From NCBI GenBank assembly GCA_016212965.1, contig JACRDA010000290.1:1-45343 (forward strand): 45,343 nucleotides of DNA, written 5' to 3'. The stretch comes from Myxococcales bacterium (lineage in GTDB: Bacteria; Myxococcota_A; Polyangia; Polyangiales; Polyangiaceae). A program made the position numbers and the translations under genes. Below are positions 25,403-40,519 of this stretch, one piece after another (the stretch's first letter is position 1; the number at the start of each line of letters is the position of its first letter). The notes under the pieces are model-generated. The model saw only the letters and a program-made list of their open reading frames with translations. It made no database searches and was not told the origin of the DNA.

Positions 25403-26724
25403 CCCGCGCTCGACCCCGTGCCTCCCTGCGCCGCCGGCACCGGCTCGCGCTCGCGTTCGGCCTCGGCGCCGCGCTCGGCCTCGGCGCGCTCGCCGCACCA
25501 GGCATCGCCTCCGCCGACGACCCGAAGGCGCAGGCGAAGGAGTACTACGCCTTCGGCGCGCGGGCCTTCGAGGCCGGCCAGTTCCGCGCGGCCGCCAAGG
25601 CCTTCGACGCCGCGTACCGCCTGGTTCCGCGCTCGGCGCTCCTGTTCTCGGCCGGGCAGGCGCTGCGGCGTCAGTACGCGCTCGACCACCAGCCCGACGA
25701 TCTCAAGAACGCCATCGACTACTACCGGCGCTACACCGGCGAGACCGGGGAGCTCCCGCGCCGGGGCGAGGCGGCCGCCGCGCTGGCGGAGCTCGAGCCC
25801 ATGGCACAGCGCCTCGGGCTCGCCGGTGGCGCGGCCCCTGCCGACCCGAAGGCGCCGCCGCCGGTCGCCCCGGGGCCCGTGCCCGGCACGTCGGCGCTCG
25901 GCGTCATCATGGTGTCGAGCTCCGTGAAGGGGGCCAAGGCCACCCTCGACGGCAAGCCGGTCGAGATGCCGCTCAGCGCCGAGGTTCCGCCGGGCAAGCA
26001 CGTCATCAAGCTCTCGGCGGCCGGCTACTTCGACCTCGAGCGCGAGGTGCAGATCGCCGCGGGTGCGTCCTTTGCGACGGACCTGCAGTTGAAGCAGAAG
26101 CCCGCGCGGCTCGCGATCGAGACCGAGTCGCATGCCGAGATCACCCTCGACGGCCGGCCGCTCGGCACGACGCCCCTCGCGGCGCCGCTCGAGGTCTCGC
26201 CGGGGACGCGGCGGCTCGTCGTGTCCGACACCGGCCACCACCCCTACGTCGCCGATCTCGACTTCAAGCCCGACGCCACGACCGAGGTGCCCGTCGAGCT
26301 CGAGTCGACGGTGCAGCGCGACGCGTCCATTGGGCTGTTCGTCGTCGCGGGCGCCGGCGCCGTCGCGGGCGGCGTGCTCGCGGGCGTCGCCATGTACAAC
26401 CAGAATCGCGCGACGCGCATCGACACGGCGCGCGAGAGCGGCAACATCACCGACGACGATCGCCGGGCCTACGACGCCGCGCTCGTGCGACGCGACGACT
26501 ACCGCCGCTGGTCGGCGGTCGCCTTCACGGGGGCCGGCGTCGTGGGTGTCACGGGGCTCTTCCTCTTCCTCATCGACTCGCCGGAGGTCACCGAGCCGCC
26601 GCGCAAGGACGAGGGCCCCGCGGACGAGCCGTCCGAGACCCCGGCCGACGAGCCGCTCGAGATGGGTCTCGCGCCGGCAGCACCGGGCGCGGAGGTCGGG
26701 GCGTCCCTCTCGCTGCGGTTCTAG
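25399..26724 (+). CDS. PEGA-domain membrane protein with TPR-like N-terminus
   Basis: A 441-residue protein with a signal peptide (LALAFGLGAALGLGALAAPG). A TPR-like region follows (KEYYAFGARAFEAGQFRAAA and AFDAAYRLVPRSALLFSAGQ), then two PEGA domains at about 170-310 (KATLDGKPVEMPLSAEVPPG, AEITLDGRPLGTTPLAAP). Two membrane helices come next (about 313-335 and 373-395), and an acidic Pro/Glu-rich tail closes the chain. PEGA domains bind surface or envelope components. The start codon overlaps the stop of the FG-GAP gene (ATGA at 25399-25402). This layout is common in myxobacteria, but its role is unknown. A link to the kinase two genes upstream is suggested by the shared PEGA-like fold. Confidence 0.87.
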   Translation: MTRARPRASLRRRHRLALAFGLGAALGLGALAAPGIASADDPKAQAKEYYAFGARAFEAGQFRAAAKAFDAAYRLVPRSALLFSAGQALRRQYALDHQPDDLKNAIDYYRRYTGETGELPRRGEAAAALAELEPMAQRLGLAGGAAPADPKAPPPVAPGPVPGTSALGVIMVSSSVKGAKATLDGKPVEMPLSAEVPPGKHVIKLSAAGYFDLEREVQIAAGASFATDLQLKQKPARLAIETESHAEITLDGRPLGTTPLAAPLEVSPGTRRLVVSDTGHHPYVADLDFKPDATTEVPVELESTVQRDASIGLFVVAGAGAVAGGVLAGVAMYNQNRATRIDTARESGNITDDDRRAYDAALVRRDDYRRWSAVAFTGAGVVGVTGLFLFLIDSPEVTEPPRKDEGPADEPSETPADEPLEMGLAPAAPGAEVGASLSLRF

Positions 26725-26780
26725 AGGAGCCTGTCGGAGGGCCGCGACCCGCGCTCGCTGCCGCGAGCCCGAGACCTCCA

Positions 26781-26801
26781 GGCGCGCTCCCGCGGCGCGC
26801 C
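26781..26801. terminator. GC hairpin after the PEGA gene (weak terminator candidate)
   Basis: GGCGCGC and GCGCGCC make a perfect seven-pair stem with a seven-base loop, 57 bases after the stop of the PEGA-domain gene. No T-run follows, so the terminator call is tentative. Confidence 0.35.
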
Positions 26802-27112
26802 TCGCGCCGGGAACGGACACGGACACGGGCTCGGACACGGGCTCGGGCTCGTCGGCCTCCTGTTTCCCCGACGCCCCCCTTCGACGAGCGCGGACCCGAC
26901 CGAAGAGCAGCCGGACGCGGCGCGTCAAGCGGCCCACCGCGGCGTGGTCGCGCGCCTCGTGGCGGCCGTGGTGCGCGCCGGTCCTCGGCGGGCGTGCAAG
27001 CGCTGCGCAGGCCCCCCGTGCCGCCGGCGGTTCCGAGCCGTGGCCGCCGACCCGCGCAAGCCCCCGAGTCGCCGAGCGAATCCCGTGATCCATGCGACAG
27101 TGACCGGCGCGA

Positions 27113-27141
27113 CGCGCAAGATTTGCGCGCAGCGCGAAAAT
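27113..27141. promoter_or_regulatory. Overlapping palindromes upstream of the nar-act operon
   Basis: CGCGCAA-GAT-TTGCGCG at 27113-27129 is a perfect 7-3-7 dyad. It overlaps ATTTGCGCG-CAG-CGCGAAAAT at 27121-27141, a 9-3-9 dyad with one mismatch. They lie about 250-280 bases before narC in a locally AT-richer stretch, as expected for a bound regulator. Which regulator is unknown. Confidence 0.45.
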
Positions 27142-27393
27142 GATTCGCCACCCTGCGCGACGCTCGCAAATGCTCGACATGAGCGATCGCATGGCGCTGC
27201 TCGTGGCTGTTGATCACCGAGCGCAAACGGTAGTAGGCAGTCACGGCACGGCAGTTGCGGCGACGGCCGCGGCCGGCGCCCGTGACACGGCGCGTCGTGC
27301 TCGTGTTCTCGCTCTCGTCACGGACACGATTCCCGTGCGTCGGGCGTGTGTGCGCAGCGGTCCGGGAGGCTCTGGGCCTCGATACCTGGGAGG

Positions 27394-28237
27394 ATGAGCG
27401 TGCGTATCTGGGTAGCGGTTCTGGCCGTGTTGGTGCTGTGGCCGAGCGCCGCGCGAGCGCAGCAAGCGACGGACGAGGCCAAGGCGCTCTTCACCGAGAA
27501 GTGCAGCTCCTGCCACACGATCGGCGAGGGCATGCGCGTCGGGCCCGATCTCAAGGGCGTGACCGACAAGCGCAGCGCCGCGTGGCTCAAGGGCTTCGTC
27601 GCGGCGCCGAGCTCGAAGCTCGACTCGGACCCGGACGCCAAGGCGCTGCTCGCCGAGTACAAGGGCGTGCGCATGCCCGACCTCGGCCTCACCGAGCCGC
27701 AGGTGGCCGGGCTCATCGACCTGTTCGCCGCGTGCTCCAAGGCGCCGTGCGACTTCAGCGCCAAGTTCACCGCCGCCGCCGACCTCACGAGCGACGACGC
27801 CGTGCTAGGCGTCAAGCTGTTCACGGGCGAGGTGGAGCTCGCCAACGGCGGCCCGGCCTGCATCTCGTGCCACACGGTCCGCGACGTGCGCGCGGTGGTC
27901 GGTGGCGGGAACCTCGCGCTCGAGCTCACCGGCGTGTTCGGCAAGCTCGGCGACCAGGGCGTCGAGGCGGCGCTGAAGAACCCCGCCTTCCCGCTCATGA
28001 ACAAGATCTTCGTCGCGCAGCCCCTCACCCCGGAAGAGGTGACGTCGCTGCGCGCGATGTTCTACCAGTCGAGCCGCAACGCCCTGACGGGCATCGGCGG
28101 CTCGAGCTCGTGGCCCACCGTTCCGCTGCTCGGGGCGTTCGGGGCCGTTGCGTTCGTGATCGCGCTCAATGCCGCCTGGTCCCGCCGGAACCGGGGTGTG
28201 CGGGCGCGGCTGGTGTCAGAAGCATCGGAGAGCCGCC

Positions 28238-28251
<14 letters not shown>
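27394..28251 (+). CDS. narC: Membrane-anchored diheme cytochrome c (NarC-like)
   Basis: A 285-residue periplasmic cytochrome c. A signal peptide ([17 protein letters not shown]) precedes two heme sites, CSSCH at residue 37 and CISCH at 156, each in its own cytochrome c domain. A C-terminal membrane helix lies at about 245-265. A diheme cytochrome c first in a narGHJI operon is known from Thermus, where NarC is needed for active nitrate reductase; this gene has the same place and layout. GGGAGG abuts the ATG at 27394, so GTG at 27400 is an equally good start by spacing. Its end overlaps narG by 14 bases. It probably passes electrons between the membrane complex and periplasmic partners. Confidence 0.83.
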
Positions 28252-31852
<3,601 letters not shown>

Positions 31853-31920
31853 CCGCTCCCGATCTCACGCCGGCAAGCGCCGCCGCCAGCCACTGTCTCG
31901 TACGGGCATAGGAGAAAGAC

Positions 31921-33414
<1,494 letters not shown>

Positions 33415-33437
33415 TGGGCACCACCAGGGGAAGCGCG

Positions 33438-34073
33438 ATGAAGAGCGACGTGAGCCAAGTGGGTGACGACACCCGCCGCGGGCCGGCCGAGGACGCGGGC
33501 ACGGTGCGGGACCCCGCCCTGTGGGCCGCCCTCGGCCGCTGCCTCGACTACCCGGACGAGACGACCGCCGCGACCGCGCGAGCCGTGGCCGCGGCGTGGC
33601 CGGCGGCGGACGCGCCGCTCGTCACGGCGCTCGACCGGCTCGCGCGGGGCCTGGCGAGCGGGTCCATCGAGGTGGCCGAGGAGCGCTACACCTGGCTCTT
33701 CGATCTCAAGCCGGTGTGCACGCTGAACGTGACCCATCACCTGTTCGGCGAGAACTACGATCGCGGCGCGGTCATGGCCGAGCTCAACGGCGAGCTCGCG
33801 CGCCACGGCCTCGCCGCCGGGGGCGAGCTGCCCGACTACCTGCCGACGCTGCTCACGCTGCTCGGGCGGCTCGCGGACGAGGTGGATCGCGGCCTGCTCG
33901 TACACTCGCTGCTCGTTCCTGCGCTCTCGGCGATGGTCGCGCCGCTCGAGAGCTCGAACGCGCCCTGGGCCGACATCCTGCGCGCGCTCGGGCCGGTGCT
34001 CGCGCGCAACGTGCCCGCGACGAGCGAGACCGTGGTGGTGCCGAGGAAGCGACTGGAGGTCCTCGCATGTTGA
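33438..34073 (+). CDS. narJ: Nitrate reductase assembly chaperone
   Basis: A 211-residue cytoplasmic chaperone of the TorD/NarJ family that helps insert the molybdenum cofactor into NarG before membrane docking. The conserved region includes EERYTWLFDLKPVCTLNVTH and GELPDYLPTLLTLLGRL. The ATG at 33438 has AGGGGA well placed. Earlier in-frame starts at 33411 (GTG) and 33414 (ATG) overlap the narH stop and would add 8-9 residues. The 3' end overlaps narI by seven bases. It is not part of the final enzyme. Confidence 0.92.
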   Translation: MKSDVSQVGDDTRRGPAEDAGTVRDPALWAALGRCLDYPDETTAATARAVAAAWPAADAPLVTALDRLARGLASGSIEVAEERYTWLFDLKPVCTLNVTHHLFGENYDRGAVMAELNGELARHGLAAGGELPDYLPTLLTLLGRLADEVDRGLLVHSLLVPALSAMVAPLESSNAPWADILRALGPVLARNVPATSETVVVPRKRLEVLAC

Positions 34074-34756
34074 ACTTGATGCTCTACGGCGTCCTGCCGT
34101 ACCTCGCGATCGGGTCCTTCTTCTGCGTCTCGGTGGTGCGGTATCTGAAGATGCCGTTCACCTTCTCGAGTCTCTCGACGCAGTTCCTGGAGTCGAAGCA
34201 GCTGTTCTGGGGCTCGGTGCCCTTCCACATCGGCATCCTGACGCTCTTCGCCGGACACCTCGTGGGCTTCATGTTCCCGCGTGCGGTCATGGCCTGGAAC
34301 GGCATGCCGGTACGGCTGCTCATCCTCGAGACGGCGGCGATGATCGCCGCCTTCCTCGCCCTCGTGGGCCTCACGGCCCTCATCGTGCGGCGCGTCGGCT
34401 CGGCGCGCTTGCGCGCCAACACCACCGTGATGGACGTGCTCGTGTACCTCACGCTGCTCATGGCCATCGGCACCGGCCTGTGGGTGGCCCTCGCCATGCG
34501 CTGGGGCAGCGCCTGGTACACGCACACGCTCGTGCCGTACCTGTGGTCGGTGTTCAAGCTGAACCCCGACGTGCAGCTCATGGTGGACATGAAGCTGCCC
34601 GCGCAGCTGCACGTCATCTCGGCGTTCCTGCTCATCGGCGTGTTCAGCTTCACGCGCCTGGTGCACGCCTTCGTGGCACCGCTGCCCTACCTGTGGCGCC
34701 CGCCGCAGCAGGTCATCTGGAACCGCGCGCGCCGGGAGCCGCAGGCGCACGACTGA
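34067..34756 (+). CDS. narI: Nitrate reductase gamma subunit (cytochrome b)
   Basis: A 229-residue membrane protein with five helices that oxidises quinol and holds two b hemes. His54 and His64 (FHIGILTLFAGH, spaced by ten) and a second pair spaced by 18 (QLHVISAFLL ... RLVHAF) match the four heme ligands of E. coli NarI. Quinol oxidation at the periplasmic side is therefore likely intact, so NarGHI should be able to work without NarC. CTGGAGGTC provides a good Shine-Dalgarno site within narJ. actA starts only 17 bases after the stop. Confidence 0.95.
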   Translation: MLNLMLYGVLPYLAIGSFFCVSVVRYLKMPFTFSSLSTQFLESKQLFWGSVPFHIGILTLFAGHLVGFMFPRAVMAWNGMPVRLLILETAAMIAAFLALVGLTALIVRRVGSARLRANTTVMDVLVYLTLLMAIGTGLWVALAMRWGSAWYTHTLVPYLWSVFKLNPDVQLMVDMKLPAQLHVISAFLLIGVFSFTRLVHAFVAPLPYLWRPPQQVIWNRARREPQAHD

Positions 34757-34773
34757 GGCCCGCGGGAGGAGCA

Positions 34774-35400
34774 ATGGAGGCGGCGCTCGCCACGCGGGCG
34801 CCACGCGAGGAGACACGCGGCATGCGACCCAAGCATGGTTGGCTGACGGCAGTGGTGACGCTCGTTCTGGGCGGTGGTGTGCTCGTGGCGTCGCTCGGCG
34901 GCTGCGCGGGCTGCGAGCCCACCAACCAGTACTACGAGCCCACCCAGCCCATCCCGTTCTCGCACGCGCTGCACGCCGGTGCGACGAAGATCCCGTGCCA
35001 GTACTGCCACTACGGCGCCGAGCAGAGCCGGCACGCGGGCATCCCGTCGCCGAGCGTGTGCATGAACTGCCACACCCAGGTGCGCACCGACAGCCCGGAG
35101 GTGGCCAAGATCCGCCAGGCCGTCGAGACGAACAAGCCCATCGAGTGGGTGCGCGTCCACCGCGTGCCCGACCACGTCTACTTCAGCCACGAGCCGCACG
35201 TCACGGCGGCCGTCCCGTGCGAGCGCTGTCACGGGCCGGTCGCGGAGATGACGGTGGTGAGCCAGTGGGCGTCGCTCACGATGGGCTTCTGCCTCGACTG
35301 CCACCGCACCGCGCCCGCCGAGTTCCTCGGCGACACCACGAGCACGCCGCTCGAGATGCGCGGCGGAGCTCTCACCGACTGCGCGGTCTGCCACCACTGA
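34774..35400 (+). CDS. actA: Alternative complex III subunit A, pentaheme cytochrome c
   Basis: A 208-residue multiheme cytochrome with five heme sites: CQYCH (75), CMNCH (96), CERCH (149), CLDCH (173) and CAVCH (203). The ordered spacing and the sequence around HAGIPSPSVCMNCH are typical of ActA, which collects electrons from ActB and passes them to ActE or outside acceptors. An N-terminal hydrophobic segment (WLTAVVTLVLGGGVLVASLG) ends in LGGC, which could be a membrane anchor or a lipobox. GGGAGGA before ATG 34774 supports this start; ATG 34822 would start at the charged n-region of the signal. Five hemes match known ActA. Confidence 0.93.
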   Translation: MEAALATRAPREETRGMRPKHGWLTAVVTLVLGGGVLVASLGGCAGCEPTNQYYEPTQPIPFSHALHAGATKIPCQYCHYGAEQSRHAGIPSPSVCMNCHTQVRTDSPEVAKIRQAVETNKPIEWVRVHRVPDHVYFSHEPHVTAAVPCERCHGPVAEMTVVSQWASLTMGFCLDCHRTAPAEFLGDTTSTPLEMRGGALTDCAVCHH

Positions 35401-35458
35401 CGACCGCGCGGGGCACGACGCAACGCACGATAGCGGGACAGAAGACAAGGTCACGGCG

Positions 35459-38400
35459 ATGAATCGGCAGCCAAGAGGCCCCTACATGGACGTCGACTCG
35501 CGGCTCGTCACGCGCACGCTGCCCGACGGGGCTCCGGACGCGGACGCGCGCCCCGGCGCAGAGCGCGGCGAGCGTTTGCTGAAGCTCGGGCGCCGCTCGC
35601 TCTTGCAGGCCCTCGGCGCCGGCGGAGCGGTCGGCCTTGCGGCCTGCGAGCAGGTGGCGCCCGGCACGGCCGTCCCGTGGGTGCAGGCCGTCGAGGGCAT
35701 CCTGCCGGGCCGCAGCGTGCGCTACGCCAGCACGTGCACGGCGTGCTCGGCGGCGTGCGGCACGCTCGTCACGGTGCGCGATGCCCGCCCGATCAAGCTC
35801 GAGGGCAAGCCGGACCACCCGATCTCGGGCGGCGGCCTGTGCGCGGTCGCGCAGGGCGACGTGCGCGCGCTCTACGACGCGCGGCGCTACCGGGGCCCGC
35901 AGATCGCGGGCAAGGACGCGAGCTGGCAGGAGGTCGACGCACTCGTCGCGAGCGGCCTCGCGAGCGGCAAGGGCGCGGTCTACGTGCTCGCCCCGACGCT
36001 GGTGAGCCCGAGCGAGCGCCTGGCGGTGCAGCAGTTCCTCGCGGCGCGCGGCGGCAAGCTCGTCGAGTACGACGCCGGCGTCGACGGCGCGGCCGCGCTG
36101 CTCGACGCCTACGAGCTCATCGACGGCAAGGCCGTGCTCCCGGACCCGGTGCTCGCCGCCTGCGATCTGCTCGTGGTGCTCGGCGCCGACCCGCTCGGCA
36201 CGGGGCGCGACCCGGTCGCGTTCACCGCCGCCTACGCGGCGCGGCGCCGCGCGCGGGCGGAGCGTGACTTCCGGCACGTGCAGGTGGAGGGCTCGCTCAC
36301 GCTGACCGGCGCGGCCTCGGACGAGCGCCTGCTCGCGACCGCCAGCGAGCGCACGGCCTTCGCGCTCGCGCTCCTGCGGGCGGCGCTCGCCGGCGCGAGC
36401 GGTCCCTTCGTCGACCTCGCCGAGCAGTGGCTGGGGCGCGCGCGCGTCGCGCCGCTGCCGGCGGAGCTCGCGGCGCAGGCGCAGGCGTTCGGCGCGGCGC
36501 TCGTGGCGCGGCGCGGGCACGCGCTCGTCTTGTCCGGCGCGAGCGACGTCGCCGAGCAGCTCACGGTGGCGCTCCTGAACCGCCTGCTCGGCGCCGAGGG
36601 TGCGACCCTCGACGTGGCGGCGGGCTCGCGGGTGCGCCGCGGCCGGGCGCGGGCGCTCGCCGAGCTCGTGCAGGATCTCCGCGGCAAGAAGGTCGGCGCC
36701 CTGTTCGTCGTCGGTCAGAATCCCGTCGAGGACCTCCCCGGCGGCGAGGCGCTGGCCGAGCTCATCGGCGCCGTGCCGCTGTCGGTGATGCTCGGGGAGC
36801 GGCCCACCGCCACGGCCCGGGCGTGCAAGGTGGTGGCCGCCGCGCATCACGGCCTCGAGCGCTGGGGCGACGCGGCTCCGCGCGCCGACGTGCTCACGCT
36901 GTGCCAGCCGACCATCGTGCCGCTGTTCGACACCCGCGACCGCGCCGGGGCGCTGCTCGCCTGGGCCGGCAAGGACGGCGACTACCAGAAGTTCGTGCGC
37001 GCCGCCTGGCAGGCGCGGGTCCTCGCCGGGGGCGTCGCGCCGTTCGAGCTCGCGTTCGAGCAGGCGCTCGCCGAGGGCGGCGTCGACACGGCGCTCGCCG
37101 CGGCGGCGATCGCGCGCTTCGACGCCGACGCGGCGACGGGCGAGGCGGGGCGCGCCGCGCAGCCGCCGGCGGCGTGGCCCATGCCGCAGAAGCCCGCGGG
37201 GGGTGCCCTCGAGCTCGAGCTCTGCGAGGAGGTCGGCCTGCGGGACGGCAAGCCCACCTTCAACCCGTGGCTGCGCGAGCTACCCGATCCGCTCACGCGC
37301 GCGAGCTGGGTCGCGACGGCGCGCATCGCGCCCGCGCGCGCGAAGGAGCTCGGCATCGCGACCGGCGACGCCGTCGAGGTCGCGGTCGGCGATCGCACGG
37401 TCGAGCTCGTGGCGCGCGTGCTGCCCGGGCAGCACCCCGCCGTGGTCGGAGTGCCGGTGGGCTACGGCCTCGTCGACGGCGCGCGTAGCCCGCGACCCGA
37501 CGACGAGCCGGCAGCCACGCGATCGAACGCCTTCCTGCTCGCGGCGCTGGCCGACGGGGCCGTGCAGACCTCGGGCCTCGCGGCGGAGCTCCGCAAGCTC
37601 GGTCGCAAGGCGCTCGTCCCGCTCATCCAGACCGAGCTCCACGCCCACGGGCGCGAGATCATCCACCAGGTGCGCGACGACCACGAGGTCATCGGCGAGC
37701 ACGAAGAGCACTACACGCTGCTCCGCGACCGCGAGTACGACCCCGACTGGCACATGGTGATCGACCTCGACGCCTGCACGGGCTGCAGCGCGTGCGTCAT
37801 CGCCTGCCAGGCGGAGAACAACGTACCGGTGGTCGGTCCCGCCGAGATCGAGCGCCGGCACGACATGTTCTGGCTGCGCATCGACCGCTACTTCCAGCCG
37901 CGCGCCGACGCTCATGCGGGCCACGGCGAGGCGGCGCGTCCCGGCCTGGGCGACGACGCGAACCCGAACGTGCTGTTCCAGCCGATGATGTGCCACCAGT
38001 GCGGCAACGCGCCGTGCGAGATGGTCTGCCCGGTGGCCGCCACGACCCACAGCCACGACGGCATCAACCAGCAGGTCTACAACCGCTGCGTCGGCACGCG
38101 CTACTGCGCGAACAACTGCCCCTACAAGGTGCGGCGCTTCAACTGGTTCGACTTCAAGCCGACGGACGAGGTCGAGCGGCTGGTGCTGAACCCGGACGTC
38201 GTCGTGCGCGACCGCGGCGTGATGGAGAAGTGCAACTTCTGCGTCCAGCGCATCCAGGGCGCGCGCATCGAGACCAAGCGCACCGGCGAGCGCATCGTGC
38301 CCGAGACGGCCTGCCAGCAGAGCTGTCCGGCGCGCGCCATCCGCTTCGGCGACGCGAAGAACGAGGTGGACGGCATCGCCGCGGAGCGGGAGCGCGGCCG

Positions 38401-38488
38401 CGCCTTCCAGACGCTCGGTGAGCTCGGCGTGCGGCCCGCCGTCACGTATCTGGCCCGCGTTCGGCGCGGTGCAGAGGAGGGAACATGA
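35459..38488 (+). CDS. actB: Alternative complex III subunit B, molybdopterin-enzyme-like / iron-sulfur fusion
   Basis: A 1009-residue fused periplasmic subunit. A twin-arginine-type signal ([21 protein letters not shown]) ends in a possible lipidated Cys, in line with the lipid anchors reported for ActB. The first half resembles a molybdopterin oxidoreductase; the second half (about 755-1000) is a four-cluster ferredoxin domain with [47 protein letters not shown] and CNFCVQRI. Unusually, the first half keeps a full CX2CX3CX27C motif (Cys93, 96, 100, 128), as in active molybdoenzymes. No molybdenum ligand could be identified. ATG 35486 is an alternative start. Confidence 0.93.
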   Translation: MNRQPRGPYMDVDSRLVTRTLPDGAPDADARPGAERGERLLKLGRRSLLQALGAGGAVGLAACEQVAPGTAVPWVQAVEGILPGRSVRYASTCTACSAACGTLVTVRDARPIKLEGKPDHPISGGGLCAVAQGDVRALYDARRYRGPQIAGKDASWQEVDALVASGLASGKGAVYVLAPTLVSPSERLAVQQFLAARGGKLVEYDAGVDGAAALLDAYELIDGKAVLPDPVLAACDLLVVLGADPLGTGRDPVAFTAAYAARRRARAERDFRHVQVEGSLTLTGAASDERLLATASERTAFALALLRAALAGASGPFVDLAEQWLGRARVAPLPAELAAQAQAFGAALVARRGHALVLSGASDVAEQLTVALLNRLLGAEGATLDVAAGSRVRRGRARALAELVQDLRGKKVGALFVVGQNPVEDLPGGEALAELIGAVPLSVMLGERPTATARACKVVAAAHHGLERWGDAAPRADVLTLCQPTIVPLFDTRDRAGALLAWAGKDGDYQKFVRAAWQARVLAGGVAPFELAFEQALAEGGVDTALAAAAIARFDADAATGEAGRAAQPPAAWPMPQKPAGGALELELCEEVGLRDGKPTFNPWLRELPDPLTRASWVATARIAPARAKELGIATGDAVEVAVGDRTVELVARVLPGQHPAVVGVPVGYGLVDGARSPRPDDEPAATRSNAFLLAALADGAVQTSGLAAELRKLGRKALVPLIQTELHAHGREIIHQVRDDHEVIGEHEEHYTLLRDREYDPDWHMVIDLDACTGCSACVIACQAENNVPVVGPAEIERRHDMFWLRIDRYFQPRADAHAGHGEAARPGLGDDANPNVLFQPMMCHQCGNAPCEMVCPVAATTHSHDGINQQVYNRCVGTRYCANNCPYKVRRFNWFDFKPTDEVERLVLNPDVVVRDRGVMEKCNFCVQRIQGARIETKRTGERIVPETACQQSCPARAIRFGDAKNEVDGIAAERERGRAFQTLGELGVRPAVTYLARVRRGAEEGT

Positions 38489-39966
38489 GCACCGCAGCGT
38501 TGGATCTCGACGCTCCCAGCACCGCGGGGGAGGCCACGGGCGACCCGGTCGGCGCCGCGCCCACGGCGTCGGCGGCCGGCGCGGAGGCCGACCTCGGCAC
38601 CGTCGACGCCGCGCGTACCGCGGACGAGCCGCTCGTGCTCGGCGATCCGCCCTACTCGAAGATCACGAAGGAGATCGCCGCGCCGCTCGAGCGCAAGCCC
38701 GGCGGCCTGTGGTGGATCTCGTTCCTGGCGGCCGTCGGCGCGCTCATCATCGGCGTCGTGATGGTGTGGCGCACGATCGGCACGGGCATCGGCCTGTGGG
38801 GGCTGAACCGCACGGTCGGCTGGGGCTTCGACATCACGAACTTCGTGTTCTGGGTCGGCATCGGCCACGCCGGGACGCTCATCAGCGCCATCCTGCTCTT
38901 GTTCCGGCAGAAGTGGCGTACCTCGATCGCGCGCGCGGCCGAGGGCATGACGATCTTCGCGGTGTGCTGCGCCGGCATCTTCCCGATCATCCACATGGGG
39001 CGGCCGTGGCTCGGGTTCTTCATGTTCCCGTACCCGAACAGCCGCGGCCCCTTGTGGGTGAACTTCCGCTCGCCGCTGCTCTGGGACATCTTCGCGATCT
39101 CGACCTACCTCACCATCTCGCTCCTGTTCTGGTACGTCGGGCTCATCCCCGATTTCGCGACGATGCGCGACCGCGCCAGCGGCTGGCAGAAGAAGATCTA
39201 CGAGTTCCTCGCCCTCGGCTGGAACGGCTCGATGAGCACCTGGCAGCGCTACGAGAAGGCCTGCATCCTGCTCGCCGGCCTCGCGACGCCGCTCGTGCTG
39301 TCCGTGCACACGGTCGTGTCCTTCGACTTCGCGACCTCGGTCATCCCGGGCTGGCACGCGACCATCTTCCCCCCGTACTTCGTCGCCGGCGCCGTGTTCA
39401 GCGGCTTCGCGATGGTGATCACGCTCCTGCTCATCAGCCGCAAGGTGCTGAAGCTCGAGCGCTTCTTCACCCTGAAGCACTTCGAGAACATGGCCAAGGT
39501 GCTGCTCACGACGGGGTCCATCGTGGGCGCCGCGTACGCGACCGAGCTCTTCGTCGCCTACTACGGCGGCAACCCCTACGAGCGCTTCACCTTCTGGAAC
39601 CGCGCCTTCGGGCCCTACGCGTGGGCCTACTGGACGATGGTGGGCTGCAACGTGCTCGTGCCGCAGATCTTCTGGTGGAAGAGGGCGCGGCGCTCGGTCA
39701 CGGTGTTGTTCGTCGCGGCGATCCTCATCAACGTGGGCATGTGGTTCGAGCGCTTCAACATCATCGTCACCTCGCTGCACCGTGACTTCCTGCCGTCTTC
39801 CTGGACGCAGTACGCACCCACGATCACCGAGGTCGGCATCCTGATCGGCAGCTTCGGGCTGTTCTTCACCCTGTTCCTCCTGTTCGTGCGCGGCGCGCCG
39901 GTGGTGGCGTTCCACGAGGTGAAGCACACGCTCTTCGAGCAACGCGAGGAGGCTCACCATGGCTGA
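38485..39966 (+). CDS. actC: Alternative complex III subunit C, NrfD-like quinol-binding membrane protein
   Basis: A 493-residue integral membrane protein with about ten helices, NrfD/PsrC family. The first 70 residues are Ala/Asp-rich and cytoplasmic. Family segments include [40 protein letters not shown] and [16 protein letters not shown]. In known complexes ActC holds the periplasmic quinol site and contacts the iron-sulfur wire of ActB. GAGGAGGG precedes the ATG, and the start overlaps actB by ATGA (38485-38488). Length fits the family. Confidence 0.94.
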   Translation: MSTAALDLDAPSTAGEATGDPVGAAPTASAAGAEADLGTVDAARTADEPLVLGDPPYSKITKEIAAPLERKPGGLWWISFLAAVGALIIGVVMVWRTIGTGIGLWGLNRTVGWGFDITNFVFWVGIGHAGTLISAILLLFRQKWRTSIARAAEGMTIFAVCCAGIFPIIHMGRPWLGFFMFPYPNSRGPLWVNFRSPLLWDIFAISTYLTISLLFWYVGLIPDFATMRDRASGWQKKIYEFLALGWNGSMSTWQRYEKACILLAGLATPLVLSVHTVVSFDFATSVIPGWHATIFPPYFVAGAVFSGFAMVITLLLISRKVLKLERFFTLKHFENMAKVLLTTGSIVGAAYATELFVAYYGGNPYERFTFWNRAFGPYAWAYWTMVGCNVLVPQIFWWKRARRSVTVLFVAAILINVGMWFERFNIIVTSLHRDFLPSSWTQYAPTITEVGILIGSFGLFFTLFLLFVRGAPVVAFHEVKHTLFEQREEAHHG

Positions 39967-40519
39967 GCGCGTGGACGACACGGCGCGCGAGCACACGCAC
40001 GCGCTCGTGTTCGATGACCCGGAGCGGGCGCTCGGGGCCGTGCGGGCCTTGAAGGGGCAGGGCTACACGATCGTGGACGTCTACTCGCCGTTCCCGGTGC
40101 CGGGCATGAGCCAGGCGCTCGGGCTTCGTCCGAGCCGCCTCGGCTTCGCCACCTTCGTCGGCGGCGTCACCGGCCTGTCGATCGCCGTCGCCTTGCAGCT
40201 CTACACCCACGGCCGGGATTTTCCGATCAACGTGGGCGGCAAGGACAACTTCGCCTTGCCGGCCATCATCCCGGTCACCTTCGAGCTGACCGTGCTCCTG
40301 GCGGGCTTCGCGACCTTCTTCGGCCTGCTGGGGCGGTCAGGCCTGGCGCCGGGCAAGAAGGTCAAGGGGCCGAGCGTCTGGGACCCGCGCATCACCGACG
40401 ACCACTTCGTCGTGGTCGTGGACGAGGCCGACGGCGCGTTCGAGCCCCGGGCGTTCGCGACCCTGTGCGCAGAGCTCGGCGCCTTGCGCACCGTGGTCGG
40501 CGGGAGGGCCAAGGCATGA
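39959..40519 (+). CDS. actD: Alternative complex III subunit D (DUF3341)
   Basis: A 186-residue protein with a cytoplasmic N-terminal domain ([31 protein letters not shown]) and two membrane helices ([20 protein letters not shown] and [20 protein letters not shown]), then a small C-terminal domain. This is the standard DUF3341/ActD layout. It has no cofactors and is structural in known complexes. The start overlaps actC by eight bases and has GAGGAGG upstream. Confidence 0.93.
   Translation: MAERVDDTAREHTHALVFDDPERALGAVRALKGQGYTIVDVYSPFPVPGMSQALGLRPSRLGFATFVGGVTGLSIAVALQLYTHGRDFPINVGGKDNFALPAIIPVTFELTVLLAGFATFFGLLGRSGLAPGKKVKGPSVWDPRITDDHFVVVVDEADGAFEPRAFATLCAELGALRTVVGGRAKA

Larger units (their letters stand above)
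26725..27393. other. 669-base spacer ahead of the nar-act operon
   Basis: No credible gene lies here; short frames have random GC-rich composition. It contains a GC hairpin at 26781-26801, a GGACAC/GGCTCG simple repeat at about 26815-26851, and an A/T-richer palindrome-dense part at 27107-27240. GCGCGACGC occurs twice there, at 27107-27115 and 27155-27163. The promoter and control sites of the nar-act genes most likely lie in this last part. No full FNR/Dnr site (TTGAT-N4-ATCAA) was found; only a left half site occurs at 27210-27214. Confidence 0.6.

Noticed and set aside
26944..27213. 89-codon open frame in the spacer before narC
   Set aside because: The translation is Arg/Ala-rich, has no ribosome-binding site or domain, and crosses the palindromic block; it looks like chance.
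27210..27223. FNR/Dnr box upstream of narC
   Set aside because: Only the left half TTGAT is present; the right half reads GAGCG instead of ATCAA.
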